In this document: positions 20,441-28,673 of the stretch, piece by piece
How positions within the stretch are numbered: the first letter of the stretch is position 1
Layout of the letters: every line of letters begins with the position of its first letter
Assembly (NCBI RefSeq): GCF_000092125.1
Contig: NC_014212.1
Span: 1,446,001-1,510,000, forward strand
Direction of reading: 5' to 3'
Length of the DNA stretch: 64,000 nucleotides
Source of the DNA: Allomeiothermus silvanus DSM 9946
GTDB taxonomy: Bacteria; Deinococcota; Deinococci; Deinococcales; Thermaceae
The notes under the pieces: model-generated
Database searches by the model: none
What the model saw: the letters and a program-made list of their open reading frames with translations, nothing else
What the model was told of the DNA's origin: nothing
Position numbers and translations under genes: made by a program

Positions 20441-21833
20441 GAGATACCATCAAGGGGTGTGGAAATACGCTGAGGGCGGTGTATCCTTCCTCCTGGCAAA
20501 AAAGTGAGGGCTTGAAGCCCGAGGGAGGAGGCACACCGCCATGGGGAAGCGTACCAAAGTGGCTGCTTCGCCGATAGGCGAACACCTTGAGGCCCGTTCG
20601 TCATCTCCCACCTGGGAGACGTTGCGGGATTGGCTGAGGGGGAAGATCCGGGAGTTGATGCAGGGGCTGCTGGAGGAGGAAGTGACGGAATTTCTGGGCC
20701 GTGCCCGGTATGAGAGGCGGGCGGCCGTCGATGCGTGCGGTTACCGCAACGGCTACGGCAAGCCGCGGAAGCTGACGACCTCCATGGGCACCATCGAGGT
20801 GCGGCGGCCCCGGGTCCGGGGGGTGGAGGAGCGGTTCGAGAGCCGGATTCTCCCCCTGTTCGCCCGGCGCACGAGGGAGGTCTCGGAGCTGTTGCCCGAG
20901 CTGTACCTGCACGGGCTGGCCGAGGGCGACTTCGACCTGGCCCTGCGGGGGCTGCTCGGAGAGGAGGCGGCGCTTTCGGCCCGGACGGTAGCCCGCCTGA
21001 AGGAGCGGTGGCAGGCGGAGTGGGAGGCCTGGCGCACGCAGCGGCTGGACGACCGGGCGGTGGTCTACCTGTGGGTGGACGGGGTGTACGTGAAGGCGGG
21101 CTTGGAGCGCGAGCGGGCGGCGCTCTTGGTGGCCATCGCCGCCTTGTCGGATGGCCGCAAGGTGGTGGTGGCGGTCGTACCCGGGTACCGGGAGTCGGTG
21201 GAGAGCTGGTCGGAAGTGCTGCGGGACCTGCGGGAGCGGGGGATGAACGCGCCGCGGCTGGTGATCGGGGACGGGCACCTGGGGATCTGGGGGGCACTGC
21301 GCAACGTGTGGCCGGAGGCCGACGAGCAGCGGTGCTGGAACCACAAGGTGCTCAATGTGCTGGAGCAGTTGCCGCGCCACCAGCAGGCCGTGGCCAAGCC
21401 CATGCTGGGGGCCATCGCCTACGCGCCGACCCGGGCGGAGGCGGAACGGAAGGGCAAGGAGTTCGAGGCCTGGTGTCACCGGCACGGCTACGGCAAGGCG
21501 GCGCAGACGCTGGGGCGGGACTGGGAGCGGATGGTGACCTTCTACCGGTACCCCAAGGAGCACTGGCGCCACCTGCGGACCACGAACGTGATCGAATCGC
21601 CCTTCGCCGCACTGCGGCTGCGGACGGATGCGGCCAAGCGGTTCAAGAAGGTGGAACGGGCCACGGCAGTGATCTGGAAGATGCTGATGGTGGCCCAAAA
21701 GAGGTTCCGGCGGTTGAATGCCCCGGAGTTGCTGGCCAAGGTCCACGCCGGGGTGCGCTACGAGGACGGCATCGAGGTCACCCAGGAGGAGGTCGCTGCC
21801 TGAGCAGGTTTACACACCTATTGACGGAACCTC
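20441..21833 (+). mobile_element. IS256-family insertion sequence (1393 bp)
   Basis: The inverted ends GAGATACCATCAAGGGGTG (20441 onward) and GAGGTTCCGTCAATAGGTG (read inward from 21833) match at most positions. The element is flanked by a perfect 9-bp duplication GCCAGCAGG at 20432-20440 and 21834-21842, the size expected for this family. It contains one transposase gene. It landed between malQ and the acyl-CoA dehydrogenase, directly against the -10 box of the latter. No CTCGAG palindrome occurs within it. Confidence 0.96.
20541..21803 (+). CDS. IS256-family (mutator-type) transposase
   Basis: A 420-residue DDE transposase. The triad is visible as D in VVYLWVDGVYVKAG, D in LVIGDGHLGIWGA, and E in TTNVIESPFAALRLRT. 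The segment RCWNHKVLNVLEQLP carries the C/H pair found between the second D and E in this family. The N-terminal region KIRELMQGLLEEEVTEFLGRARYER is also diagnostic. A GGGAGGAGG ribosome binding site lies 11 bases before the ATG. The gene is intact, so the element may still move. Confidence 0.95.
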   Translation: MGKRTKVAASPIGEHLEARSSSPTWETLRDWLRGKIRELMQGLLEEEVTEFLGRARYERRAAVDACGYRNGYGKPRKLTTSMGTIEVRRPRVRGVEERFESRILPLFARRTREVSELLPELYLHGLAEGDFDLALRGLLGEEAALSARTVARLKERWQAEWEAWRTQRLDDRAVVYLWVDGVYVKAGLERERAALLVAIAALSDGRKVVVAVVPGYRESVESWSEVLRDLRERGMNAPRLVIGDGHLGIWGALRNVWPEADEQRCWNHKVLNVLEQLPRHQQAVAKPMLGAIAYAPTRAEAERKGKEFEAWCHRHGYGKAAQTLGRDWERMVTFYRYPKEHWRHLRTTNVIESPFAALRLRTDAAKRFKKVERATAVIWKMLMVAQKRFRRLNAPELLAKVHAGVRYEDGIEVTQEEVAA

Positions 21834-21848
21834 GCCAGCAGGTATACT
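21821..21848 (+). promoter_or_regulatory. Hybrid promoter made by the IS256 end and host DNA
   Basis: TTGACG (21821-21826) lies within the right terminal repeat of the IS256-family element. TATACT (21843-21848) is host sequence just after the target duplication. The spacing is 16 bp and the predicted start is about 15-20 bases before the acyl-CoA dehydrogenase ATG. The ancestral -35 region, rebuilt by removing the element, has no TTGACA-like hexamer at this distance. Confidence 0.7.
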
Positions 21849-21870
21849 CAGGGCTAAGCGGGAGGCCGTA

Positions 21871-23472
21871 ATGCAGTTTCAATCGTATATCCTGGGCAGT
21901 AACCACTTTGACCTGGACCCCGACCTGTGGCCCGTGTTGCAGCATTTTTGGCCCCAAGCCGATACCTGGCGCGAGGATCTGCGGCGCTTCGGAGTTTTGG
22001 CGGGCGGGGCGGCCTACCGGGTTGCCGACCATGTGGACCGCGAATCCCGACCGCTGCTGGTCATGCACGATCTAGACGGAAACCGCATCGACCGGGCGCG
22101 GCTATCCCCGGCCCAGGAGGCGCTCCTGGGGGAACTGGCGGCGGTGAATGCTTCCCCTTACCAAGGGGGGAGCTGGCATCACCACTTCGCCCAGGGGTAT
22201 CTGCTGGCCGATCCCGGTCTGTACTGCATTCTGACCATCACCAACTGCGTAATTTACGCGATCCACAAGTACGCCCCCGAGTTCTCGGTCTGGAAGGAAA
22301 ACCTGCTCGCGGGGGAGGCCTGGGGGGCGACCTGGATGACCGAGGTGCAGGGCGGAAGCGACCTGGGAGCAAACCTGACCCGAGCCCGCATGGATGGGGA
22401 AGTTTGGCGTCTGGAGGGGGACAAATACTTCTCGAGCGGGGCCGGGATCACCGACTACGCGGTGGTCTCGGCGCGGCCCGAGGGGGCTCCGGTGGGGCCT
22501 AAGGGCCTGGCGCTGTTCCTGGTCCCCCGGCTGGACCGGGCTGGGCACCTCAACTACCGGGTGCGGCGGTTGAAGGAGAAGCTAGCGACCCGCGCGGTTC
22601 CCTCTGGCGAGGTGGAATTGGCGAACACCGAGGCCTACTTGGTCGGGAAAGCCGAGGAGGGGATCTACTACACCCTCGAGGTGCTCACCCTTTCGCGCTT
22701 AGCGAATGCCGCCGGGGCTATGGGGCTGGCCCGCAAGGCTCAGCTCGAGGCCCTCACCCGCACCAAGCGGCGCACTGCCTTTGGCAAGACCCTGGATGCG
22801 CACCCGCTCATCCGCCGTGACCTCACCGATTTGGCGGTGCGCATTGCCGGGGGGTTGGCCCTCACTTTCCGCGCCGTGCAGGCCTGGGAGGGGGCCTGGT
22901 CGGAGCGTCCACCGTACTCGTCCCGCTACCACTACGCCCGCTTCCTCACCCACTTGGCTAAAGCCCGTACCGCCGAACACGGCACAAGCTGCACCCAGCT
23001 GGCTATGGAACTCTTCGGTGGGGTCGGCTTTGTCGAGGATTTCGCCATCGCCCGGTTAGCCCGCGAAGCCCTCATTACCCCTATTTGGGAAGGCCCGGCC
23101 AACGTCCAGGCCCTGGACACCCTCGAGGTGATGTTCCGCAAGGGGGCGCTCGAGCCTTTTTTGGGCGAGTTCGTACCCGCCCTTGAGCGGGTGGGGACCC
23201 CCTCCAGCCGGATAGCCCTAGAGGCGCTCGAAAAGACGCTTGCCCGGCTGCGCCAAGCTGAGCCGGAAGAAGCCCAATGGCTGGCCAAAGAGTCTCTCAG
23301 AACCCTCGCGGATGTGGCCATCACCGCCCTTCTCTACGGCCTAGCGGGAACCTCGGGCGAGCGCTACGTCAAACTCGCGGAGTTGTACGCGAGCCGTTTC
23401 TTGAAGGGGGAAGAATACTCCTCTTGGGCATTGTCCGCGCCCGAGGTGTGGGGGAGACACCTTGAAGGCTAG
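21871..23472 (+). CDS. AidB-like acyl-CoA dehydrogenase
   Basis: FAD-dependent acyl-CoA dehydrogenase-fold enzyme (533 residues), larger than the usual 380 because of the AidB-type extra domains. Visible features are the FAD/substrate segment WMTEVQGGSDLGANLTRA, the flavin-binding YFSSGAGITDYAVVSARP, and the late GGVGFVEDFAIARLAREALITPIWEGPANVQALD, which resembles the AidB WEG-x-N motif and carries the flavin-interacting region. AidB protects E. coli DNA against alkylation; most homologues have unknown substrates. ATG 21871 has GGGAGG at 21860-21865. The frame continues upstream into the insertion sequence but is not translated from there. Its promoter is partly IS-derived. Confidence 0.88.
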   Translation: MQFQSYILGSNHFDLDPDLWPVLQHFWPQADTWREDLRRFGVLAGGAAYRVADHVDRESRPLLVMHDLDGNRIDRARLSPAQEALLGELAAVNASPYQGGSWHHHFAQGYLLADPGLYCILTITNCVIYAIHKYAPEFSVWKENLLAGEAWGATWMTEVQGGSDLGANLTRARMDGEVWRLEGDKYFSSGAGITDYAVVSARPEGAPVGPKGLALFLVPRLDRAGHLNYRVRRLKEKLATRAVPSGEVELANTEAYLVGKAEEGIYYTLEVLTLSRLANAAGAMGLARKAQLEALTRTKRRTAFGKTLDAHPLIRRDLTDLAVRIAGGLALTFRAVQAWEGAWSERPPYSSRYHYARFLTHLAKARTAEHGTSCTQLAMELFGGVGFVEDFAIARLAREALITPIWEGPANVQALDTLEVMFRKGALEPFLGEFVPALERVGTPSSRIALEALEKTLARLRQAEPEEAQWLAKESLRTLADVAITALLYGLAGTSGERYVKLAELYASRFLKGEEYSSWALSAPEVWGRHLEG

Positions 23473-23545
23473 GCGCAACCTATAGCCGTTCTGGTCACGG
23501 TTAACCAAGGTCTTCTCAACGCTCATGTAGCCTACCCAGATCCAC

Positions 23546-23568
23546 GACCCCTCCCATAGGGAGGGGTC
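23546..23568. terminator. Perfect hairpin between convergent genes
   Basis: GACCCCTCCC (23546-23555), loop ATA, GGGAGGGGTC (23559-23568): a 10-bp perfect stem between the ends of the acyl-CoA dehydrogenase and secDF. Neither side has a T-run, so it may act as a bidirectional 3' end structure instead of a classical terminator. Confidence 0.55.
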
Positions 23569-23582
23569 TGGGAGAAAACCTT

Positions 23583-25805
23583 CTAGCGGGCTTTGGCCAG
23601 TTTTTGCCGCTGGGCCTGGCGGGTCTTCCAGGCTACCACCAAGGCCGACACCACGTAGATAGAGGAGTAGGTCCCTACGAATATCCCTACCGTGATGGCC
23701 AACGAGAAGTCGCGCAGCACCGAGCCGCCTAAGAACAGCAAGGCGATCACCGGAAGCAAGGTGGTGAGGGTGGTCATGACGGTGCGCGAGAGGGTCTGAT
23801 TGATGGCCAAGTCGAAGATCTCCCGGTAGCTCTTGCCCCGGTTTTGCGGGTCTTTGAGGTTTTCGCGGATGCGGTCGGAGATGATGATCGAGTCGTTGAG
23901 TGAGTAACCGATGATGGTGAGCAAGGCCGCCACGGTGGGGATGGTGAACTCGAGCCCGAACAGGCTATACATCCCAGCCACGATAGCTACGTCGTGGGCC
24001 ACCGCGATAATGCTGCCCAGGCCGAACATCCAGTCGAAGCGGAAGGCCACGTAGACCATGATCAGCGCCAGCCCGATCAGCACCGCGTAGATGGTGTTGC
24101 GCCTTAGCTCCGACCCTACCGAGGGGCCTACCGTTTCGGATTGCAAGACCTGAGCGGAGAGGCGCTCTTGGAAGAGGCGCTCGAGCTGGATGCGGTTCTC
24201 CTCGGTGAGCTGCCGCACCCGCACGGTGTACTCGCGGCCTTGTTGGGTGGCCACGGCGGTGATGATGGCCTCGTTCCCGGCAGCTCCGGGGATGCCTGCT
24301 TGGCTCAGGAAGCTGCGAATATCCTCGGTGGTGGTTTTATCTCCAGTTCGTACAGTAAAGGCCGTGCCCCCAGTGAAGTCGATGCCGAGGTTGAATCCTT
24401 TGACCAATGCGATGCTTCCGGCGATAACAGCGAGGATCAGGCTGAATGTGGTGATGTAACGGGCCCACTTCATGAACTGGAAGCGCGAGCCCCAGACCCA
24501 GTACAGCGGTTTGACCTCGCGGCGCTCAGCGATGCGGTCCAAGAGCCACCGGCTGAACACCAGGTTGGAGAATACCGAGGCTACCACGCCCACCGCCAGC
24601 ATCACCGCGAAGCCCTTGACCGGGCCGGTGGAATACTGGTACAAAGCCGCCGCCGCCAGGAGGTGGCAGGCGTTTACATCCAAAATGGTGATGATCGAGT
24701 GCTGGAAACCGCCGGGAATAGCCTGGCGGAACCGTTTGCCGTGCTTGATCTCCTCCTTGATGCGCTCGAAGGAGAGCACGTTGCCGTCTACAGCAGCGCC
24801 CAGGGTCAGAATCAGGCCAGCGATGCCCGGTAAGGTCAATGTGGCGCTGAGCCCAGAGATGATCCCCAGGATCAGCACGCTGGTATAGATCAGGCCCAAA
24901 GCCGCTACCAGCCCCAGCCAGAAGCCATAGTAGGCAAAGATGAGCACAAAGATCAGCACTGTTCCGACGATGCCCGCGTAGATGCCCGAGCGGATAGCAT
25001 CCTGGCCCAGGGTGGGGCCGATGGCGCGGGTCTCGGCTTCGCGCAGGCTGATCGGTAGCGAACCAGAGCGCAGTACTAGGGCGATCTCAGAGGCTTCCTC
25101 GAGCCCCGAAAGCCCCTCGATCACCGCCTGGCCGCCGCTGATAGCGCTACGGATGGTGGGGGCGGTAAAGACCTTGCCGTCTAGCACCACCGCCAGACGG
25201 CGACCTATGTTTTGCCGCGTGACCTCCTCAAACTTCTTGGCCCCCTCGCCGGTGAAGGTGAGCGAGACCTGGGGGCGGCCAAACTGGTCGAAGGTGGCCT
25301 GGGCGTTAGCGAGGTCCTTACCGGTGAGCAGCACCGGGCCTAAATCGCTCTGTTTGAACAGCCGCTGCTCGAGCGATTTGGTGTCTAGGTTGGGGTTAGC
25401 CCGCTTTTGCTGATTGATATCCGCGACAGTAAGCCCCTGAGCGTTTTCGTTGAGGATGCGGAACTCCAGCACCGCAGTCTGGCCGATGAGCCGAATGGCC
25501 CGGTCCTCATCAGCTTTGGACAGCCCAGGGAGCTCCACCACGATGCGGCGGTTGCCCTGGATCTGAACCAAGGGCTCAGCTACGCCAAGGGCGTTCACTC
25601 GGTTCTCGATCACCGTGCGGGCTACGTCTAGGTCTTGGCGAGTGAAGGTAGGGGTGGTGGGCTCGAGAACGATGCGCAAGCCACCTTGCAAGTCCAGGCC
25701 TAGCTTGATTTTGGGCTCACCCGGAGCCCAGGGCTTCCATAGCACCAGCAGGGAAGCCAAAAACAGCAAGAGTAAGAAAATTCCAGTTACCCATTTGCGC
25801 GACAC
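23583..25805 (-). CDS. secDF: Fused SecD-SecF protein translocase subunit
   Basis: Proton-motive-force-driven membrane partner of SecYEG that pulls exported proteins to the outside. SecD and SecF are fused in one chain, as in Thermus. There are 740 residues with two times six transmembrane segments and a large periplasmic P1 region after the first helix. The SecD half shows KLGLDLQGGLRIVLEP and GAAVDGNVLSFERIKEE; the SecF half shows GIDFTGGTAFTV and NDSIIISDRIRENL. The start is GTG 25805, preceded by GGAGGTAAAC. A TTG four codons upstream overlaps the ribosome binding site and is rejected. It shares strand and spacing with a small membrane gene upstream. Confidence 0.97.
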   Translation of the reverse strand: MSRKWVTGIFLLLLFLASLLVLWKPWAPGEPKIKLGLDLQGGLRIVLEPTTPTFTRQDLDVARTVIENRVNALGVAEPLVQIQGNRRIVVELPGLSKADEDRAIRLIGQTAVLEFRILNENAQGLTVADINQQKRANPNLDTKSLEQRLFKQSDLGPVLLTGKDLANAQATFDQFGRPQVSLTFTGEGAKKFEEVTRQNIGRRLAVVLDGKVFTAPTIRSAISGGQAVIEGLSGLEEASEIALVLRSGSLPISLREAETRAIGPTLGQDAIRSGIYAGIVGTVLIFVLIFAYYGFWLGLVAALGLIYTSVLILGIISGLSATLTLPGIAGLILTLGAAVDGNVLSFERIKEEIKHGKRFRQAIPGGFQHSIITILDVNACHLLAAAALYQYSTGPVKGFAVMLAVGVVASVFSNLVFSRWLLDRIAERREVKPLYWVWGSRFQFMKWARYITTFSLILAVIAGSIALVKGFNLGIDFTGGTAFTVRTGDKTTTEDIRSFLSQAGIPGAAGNEAIITAVATQQGREYTVRVRQLTEENRIQLERLFQERLSAQVLQSETVGPSVGSELRRNTIYAVLIGLALIMVYVAFRFDWMFGLGSIIAVAHDVAIVAGMYSLFGLEFTIPTVAALLTIIGYSLNDSIIISDRIRENLKDPQNRGKSYREIFDLAINQTLSRTVMTTLTTLLPVIALLFLGGSVLRDFSLAITVGIFVGTYSSIYVVSALVVAWKTRQAQRQKLAKAR

Positions 25806-25873
25806 GTTTACCTCCAAAAGCTAGAAGCCGATAGCCGAAGGGTCAAAGACTATCAACGATGCGCTACGGGCGA

Positions 25874-26191
25874 TTAGCCTCCTTCTAGCTGTAAGCGGCG
25901 GTACTGCAAGTAAAGCCTCGCGGCGACAAAAAACCGACCCAGCAGAGCCAGGCCGAGGGCCAAAACGAAACTGCTCACCCGCCGTATGTTTTCGCTAAGG
26001 GCAGGAATTGCCCCCGCGGACTGCAGCCCGGTGAGTTTGCCACTGGCTTCGCTGATCTGGGGTAGCGGGGTGACCGACCAAGCCCCCATCTTCTCTTTGG
26101 GGGTCGGGCCGGGATGACCGAGCGCGGGCCCCGGCCCCAGGGTCAGGACGACCAGGGCTAAGGCGGTGAGCAGGCGCTCGAGGCTACACAT
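25874..26191 (-). CDS. Small exported membrane protein of unknown function (105 aa)
   Basis: Contains an N-terminal signal-like helix (LLTALALVVLTLGPGPALG), a polar middle part of about 40 residues, and a C-terminal transmembrane helix (FVLALGLALLGRFFVAARLY) with a basic cytosolic end. The likely topology is two helices with an external loop. It precedes secDF on the same strand by 68 bp, the place where yajC often sits, but it does not look like YajC. No family recognised. Confidence 0.6.
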   Translation of the reverse strand: MCSLERLLTALALVVLTLGPGPALGHPGPTPKEKMGAWSVTPLPQISEASGKLTGLQSAGAIPALSENIRRVSSFVLALGLALLGRFFVAARLYLQYRRLQLEGG

Positions 26192-26235
26192 GATCCTAAC
26201 TAGATTACAACCCGGACTCGATCAACGCCTATATC

Positions 26236-26322
26236 GCGTTTCCCACCATTACGCCTCCCACGGTGAGGCGTAATGTACTCGGCCCAGCAAACCCTGCTGT
26301 ACCGAGTATGCGTGGGAACCGC
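26236..26322. repeat. Cloverleaf-like palindromic intergenic element
   Basis: The outer arms GCGTTTCCCAC (26236-26246) and GTGGGAACCGC (26312-26322) pair with one mismatch. They enclose two perfect hairpins: CATTACGCCTC/GAGGCGTAATG (26247-26257 and 26265-26275) and TACTCGG-cc-CAGCA / TGCTG-ta-CCGAGTA (26276-26308). The whole forms a three-way junction between infB and the small membrane gene. A GTGTTTCCCACGAATAC word near 6822 recalls the outer arm, so this may be a repeat family. Confidence 0.55.
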
Positions 26323-26337
26323 TCTAAGTAGCTGATC

Positions 26338-26420
26338 TAACCCTTTGTCATCCTGAGCGAAATATCCCCGCTTGCGTGCCCCCATCTGGTGGCTCAGGCA
26401 GAAAAATATCTCTTGTTGCA
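26338..26420. repeat. Degenerate CATCCTGAGCG-type dispersed repeat
   Basis: CTTTGTCATCCTGAGCGAAAT (split here as CTTTGTCATCC, TGAGCGAAAT) starts a stretch resembling a repeat widespread in unrelated bacterial genomes, where it gives spurious proteins with HPERSEGS and FAQDDK segments. Here the minus strand reads YFAQDDKGLDQLL, the same signature. No gene is called. Confidence 0.5.
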
Positions 26421-26472
26421 TACCTTGCTGGTATTTGGGCGCATTCGGGGATGCTTCACTTGATGCAGACCG

Positions 26473-28212
26473 CTAGCTCTGCATTACCTCGACTTGCTGA
26501 CTGGCCTCAAAGATGTCGCCTTCTTCGAACTCGGTAAAGCCCTCGAGCTGGATGCCGCACTCGAAGCCCTGGGCCACCTCGCGCACATCGTCCTTGAGGC
26601 GTTTGAGGCTTTCGATCTTGCCCTTCCAGATCTCCTTGCCCTTACGTAGTACGCGGATATCGGCATTGCGCGGGATTTTGCCCGAGGTGACCATGCAGCC
26701 CGCGATGATGCCCCGGCTGAGCTTGAACACCGCCCGCACCTCGGCAGTCCCCAACACCTCTTCTTTGAAGACGGGCTCTCTTTGGCCGCGCACCATCTTA
26801 CGCACCTCGTCGATGAGTTCATAGATGATGCGAAAGCTTTGTAGCGGGACGCCTTTTTGCTCGGCCATCTTCTTCACCGAGCCCGCCGGGTTGACCCCGA
26901 AGGAGAGGATGGCAGCGTTGGCAGTGGTCGCCAAAAGCACGTCGGATTCTGCCGGGGCGCCTACCGCCGCGAACATTACGTTGATTTTGACCTCCTCGGT
27001 GGATTCTTTGGCCAGGATCTGCTGGATGGCTTCCAAGGAGCCTTGGGTATCGGTGCGCAGGATGATGTTGATCTCCTTCTGCTCGGCTTCCTTCATGGTT
27101 CGTAGCAGGTCGGCTATGTTGCGTGCCCGAAGCCCGGTTTCGGCCCCGGCTTCGCGGTCTTTGCGCTCGAGGATGCGCTCCTCGGCAATCTCCTTGGCTG
27201 CGACCTGATCGGGAACCCAATGCACCACCTCTCCGGCGTGCGGCAGTTCGCTAAAGCCCAGCACCTGTACGGCGCTACCGGGAGGGGCCTCTTTGCGCTG
27301 GTTATCGTCGGAGTCGCGCATGGCCCGGATCTTGCCCCAGACCTCACCCGCTACCAGGTAATCCCCTACCCGGAAGGTTCCCTCCTGTACCAGCATGCTG
27401 GCCAGCACCCCGGCCTGCTTATCCACCCGGGCCTCGAGGATCACCCCCTTGGGTTCGGCCTCGGGGTCGGCGCGCAGATCCTCTAGCTCCGCGACCAGCA
27501 GGATCATGTCCAGCAGGTCAGCCACCCCTTGGCCAGTTTTGGCGCTGATGGGCACCACGATGGCGTCGCCGCCGTAAGCTTCCGGCACGAACTGCTCGCG
27601 CATGAGGTCTTGGTATACCTTATCCAGATTGGCCTGGGGCAGATCCATCTTGTTGGCGGCGAAGATGATCTTGGCCCCGGCAGCTTTGGCGTGGGCGATG
27701 GCTTCCTTGGTCTGCGGCATAATGCCATCGTCGGCGGCGATCACAATGACTGCGATGTCGGCTACCCGGGCTCCCCGTTGGCGGATGCTGGTGAAGGCCT
27801 CGTGGCCCGGGGTATCGATGAAGACCACCGTTCCGCCTTTGGTTTTGACCTCGAAGGCCCCTACGTGCTGGGTGATCCCGCCCGCTTCCCGCTCGGCGAT
27901 GCGGCTTTTGCGCAGGTAATCGAGCAGGCTGGTCTTGCCGTGATCCACGTGACCCATGATGACCACCACGGGGGGGCGGTGGGGCAGGGCTTTGCGTGCT
28001 TCCTCGGCCCGCTTTGCCTCTTCCTCGCGCCGTCGCTGCTCCTCAAGGCCGCGTTGCTCGGCGATAATCTCTTTGACTGCTTGGGCGGTTTCGTCCTCGA
28101 GCGTGCTGGCGTGGGACTTGTAGCTCACCCCCATCTCATTGAGGATCTCGAGGAGTTCCGCGTTTTCCATGCCCAGCTCTTTAGCGAGCTGATAAATACG
28201 AACTTTCGCCAT
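26473..28212 (-). CDS. infB: Translation initiation factor IF-2
   Basis: GTPase that delivers initiator tRNA to the 30S subunit and promotes subunit joining. It has 579 residues, a short bacterial form similar to that of Thermus. The N-terminal IF2N region (VRIYQLAKELGMENAELLEILNEMG) precedes the G domain with GHVDHGKTSLLDYLR (G1), GGITQHVGAF (G2), DTPGHEAF (G3), NKMD (G4) and the later domains II-IV. A perfect AGGAGGT lies before ATG 28212. It is the last gene of rimP-nusA-ylxR-infB, the conserved order. Confidence 0.98.
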   Translation of the reverse strand: MAKVRIYQLAKELGMENAELLEILNEMGVSYKSHASTLEDETAQAVKEIIAEQRGLEEQRRREEEAKRAEEARKALPHRPPVVVIMGHVDHGKTSLLDYLRKSRIAEREAGGITQHVGAFEVKTKGGTVVFIDTPGHEAFTSIRQRGARVADIAVIVIAADDGIMPQTKEAIAHAKAAGAKIIFAANKMDLPQANLDKVYQDLMREQFVPEAYGGDAIVVPISAKTGQGVADLLDMILLVAELEDLRADPEAEPKGVILEARVDKQAGVLASMLVQEGTFRVGDYLVAGEVWGKIRAMRDSDDNQRKEAPPGSAVQVLGFSELPHAGEVVHWVPDQVAAKEIAEERILERKDREAGAETGLRARNIADLLRTMKEAEQKEINIILRTDTQGSLEAIQQILAKESTEEVKINVMFAAVGAPAESDVLLATTANAAILSFGVNPAGSVKKMAEQKGVPLQSFRIIYELIDEVRKMVRGQREPVFKEEVLGTAEVRAVFKLSRGIIAGCMVTSGKIPRNADIRVLRKGKEIWKGKIESLKRLKDDVREVAQGFECGIQLEGFTEFEEGDIFEASQQVEVMQS

Positions 28213-28276
28213 CCAAACCTCCTAAAACCGTGGGTGATTCGCACAAAGCGCTTCACGCCATTGCCTTGGGTGTAGT

Positions 28277-28582
28277 CTATCCTTCCCGGGCTTTCTGCGC
28301 GGTGAGGTCGCTCGGGTTTGTGGACCCGATGTCCCGCGGCTCGAGCAATGTCTGGAGCGCTCGAGAGAGTACCCCGGCCCCTGCCCCGGCGAAGCGGCGG
28401 AGCTTCTTCTCGGCCCAGCACTCAGGGTTATCTGGACAGACATAAGCCCCTCGTCCTGGTCTCCTGCCGCTAGGGTCTAGTACCGGTCCCCCCTCGGTGA
28501 GGACGATCCGCAGCAGCTCCCGCTTGGGCCTGCGGGCTCGACAGGCTACGCACATGCGTTGGGGAACATGCTTTACCGGCAT
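28277..28582 (-). CDS. ylxR: YlxR-family RNA-binding protein (DUF448)
   Basis: Small nucleoid/RNA-binding protein of the nusA-infB operon (101 residues). The diagnostic start RMCVACRARRPKRELLRIV and the later GRGAYVCPDNPECW are seen. The conserved GRGAY(V/L)C motif and basic groove match the family fold. The C-terminal 30 residues are not conserved in the family. The gene lies between nusA and infB, its usual place. Confidence 0.92.
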   Translation of the reverse strand: MPVKHVPQRMCVACRARRPKRELLRIVLTEGGPVLDPSGRRPGRGAYVCPDNPECWAEKKLRRFAGAGAGVLSRALQTLLEPRDIGSTNPSDLTAQKAREG

Positions 28583-28599
28583 GAACGCCTCCCGCCCAA

Positions 28600-28673
28600 T
28601 GCCATACGCCTAGCGCCATACCCCAAACCCAACCAAAACCGGGCGTAGGACGTAGGGCGTACGACGTTCGACA
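28600..28673. repeat. Intergenic ACGTC/GGCGT repeat, copy 3
   Basis: The nusA-ylxR spacer holds GCCATACGCCTAGCGCCATAC, ending in GGGCGTAGGACGTAGGGC, then GTACGACGTTCGAC. The words GGCGTA, GACGTAGG and CGTACGACGT recur in the other copies. It ends a few bases before the nusA stop codon. It sits inside an essential operon, so it does not stop transcription completely. Confidence 0.55.

Noticed and set aside
20735-21871. Long second-frame ORF across the IS256-family transposase
   Set aside because: It is a very Gly/Ala/Arg-rich shadow produced by high GC third positions; the transposase frame carries the DDE residues.
26200-26421. 73-residue minus-strand ORF
   Set aside because: It is the translation of a dispersed repeat (FAQDDK signature) and not a conserved protein.
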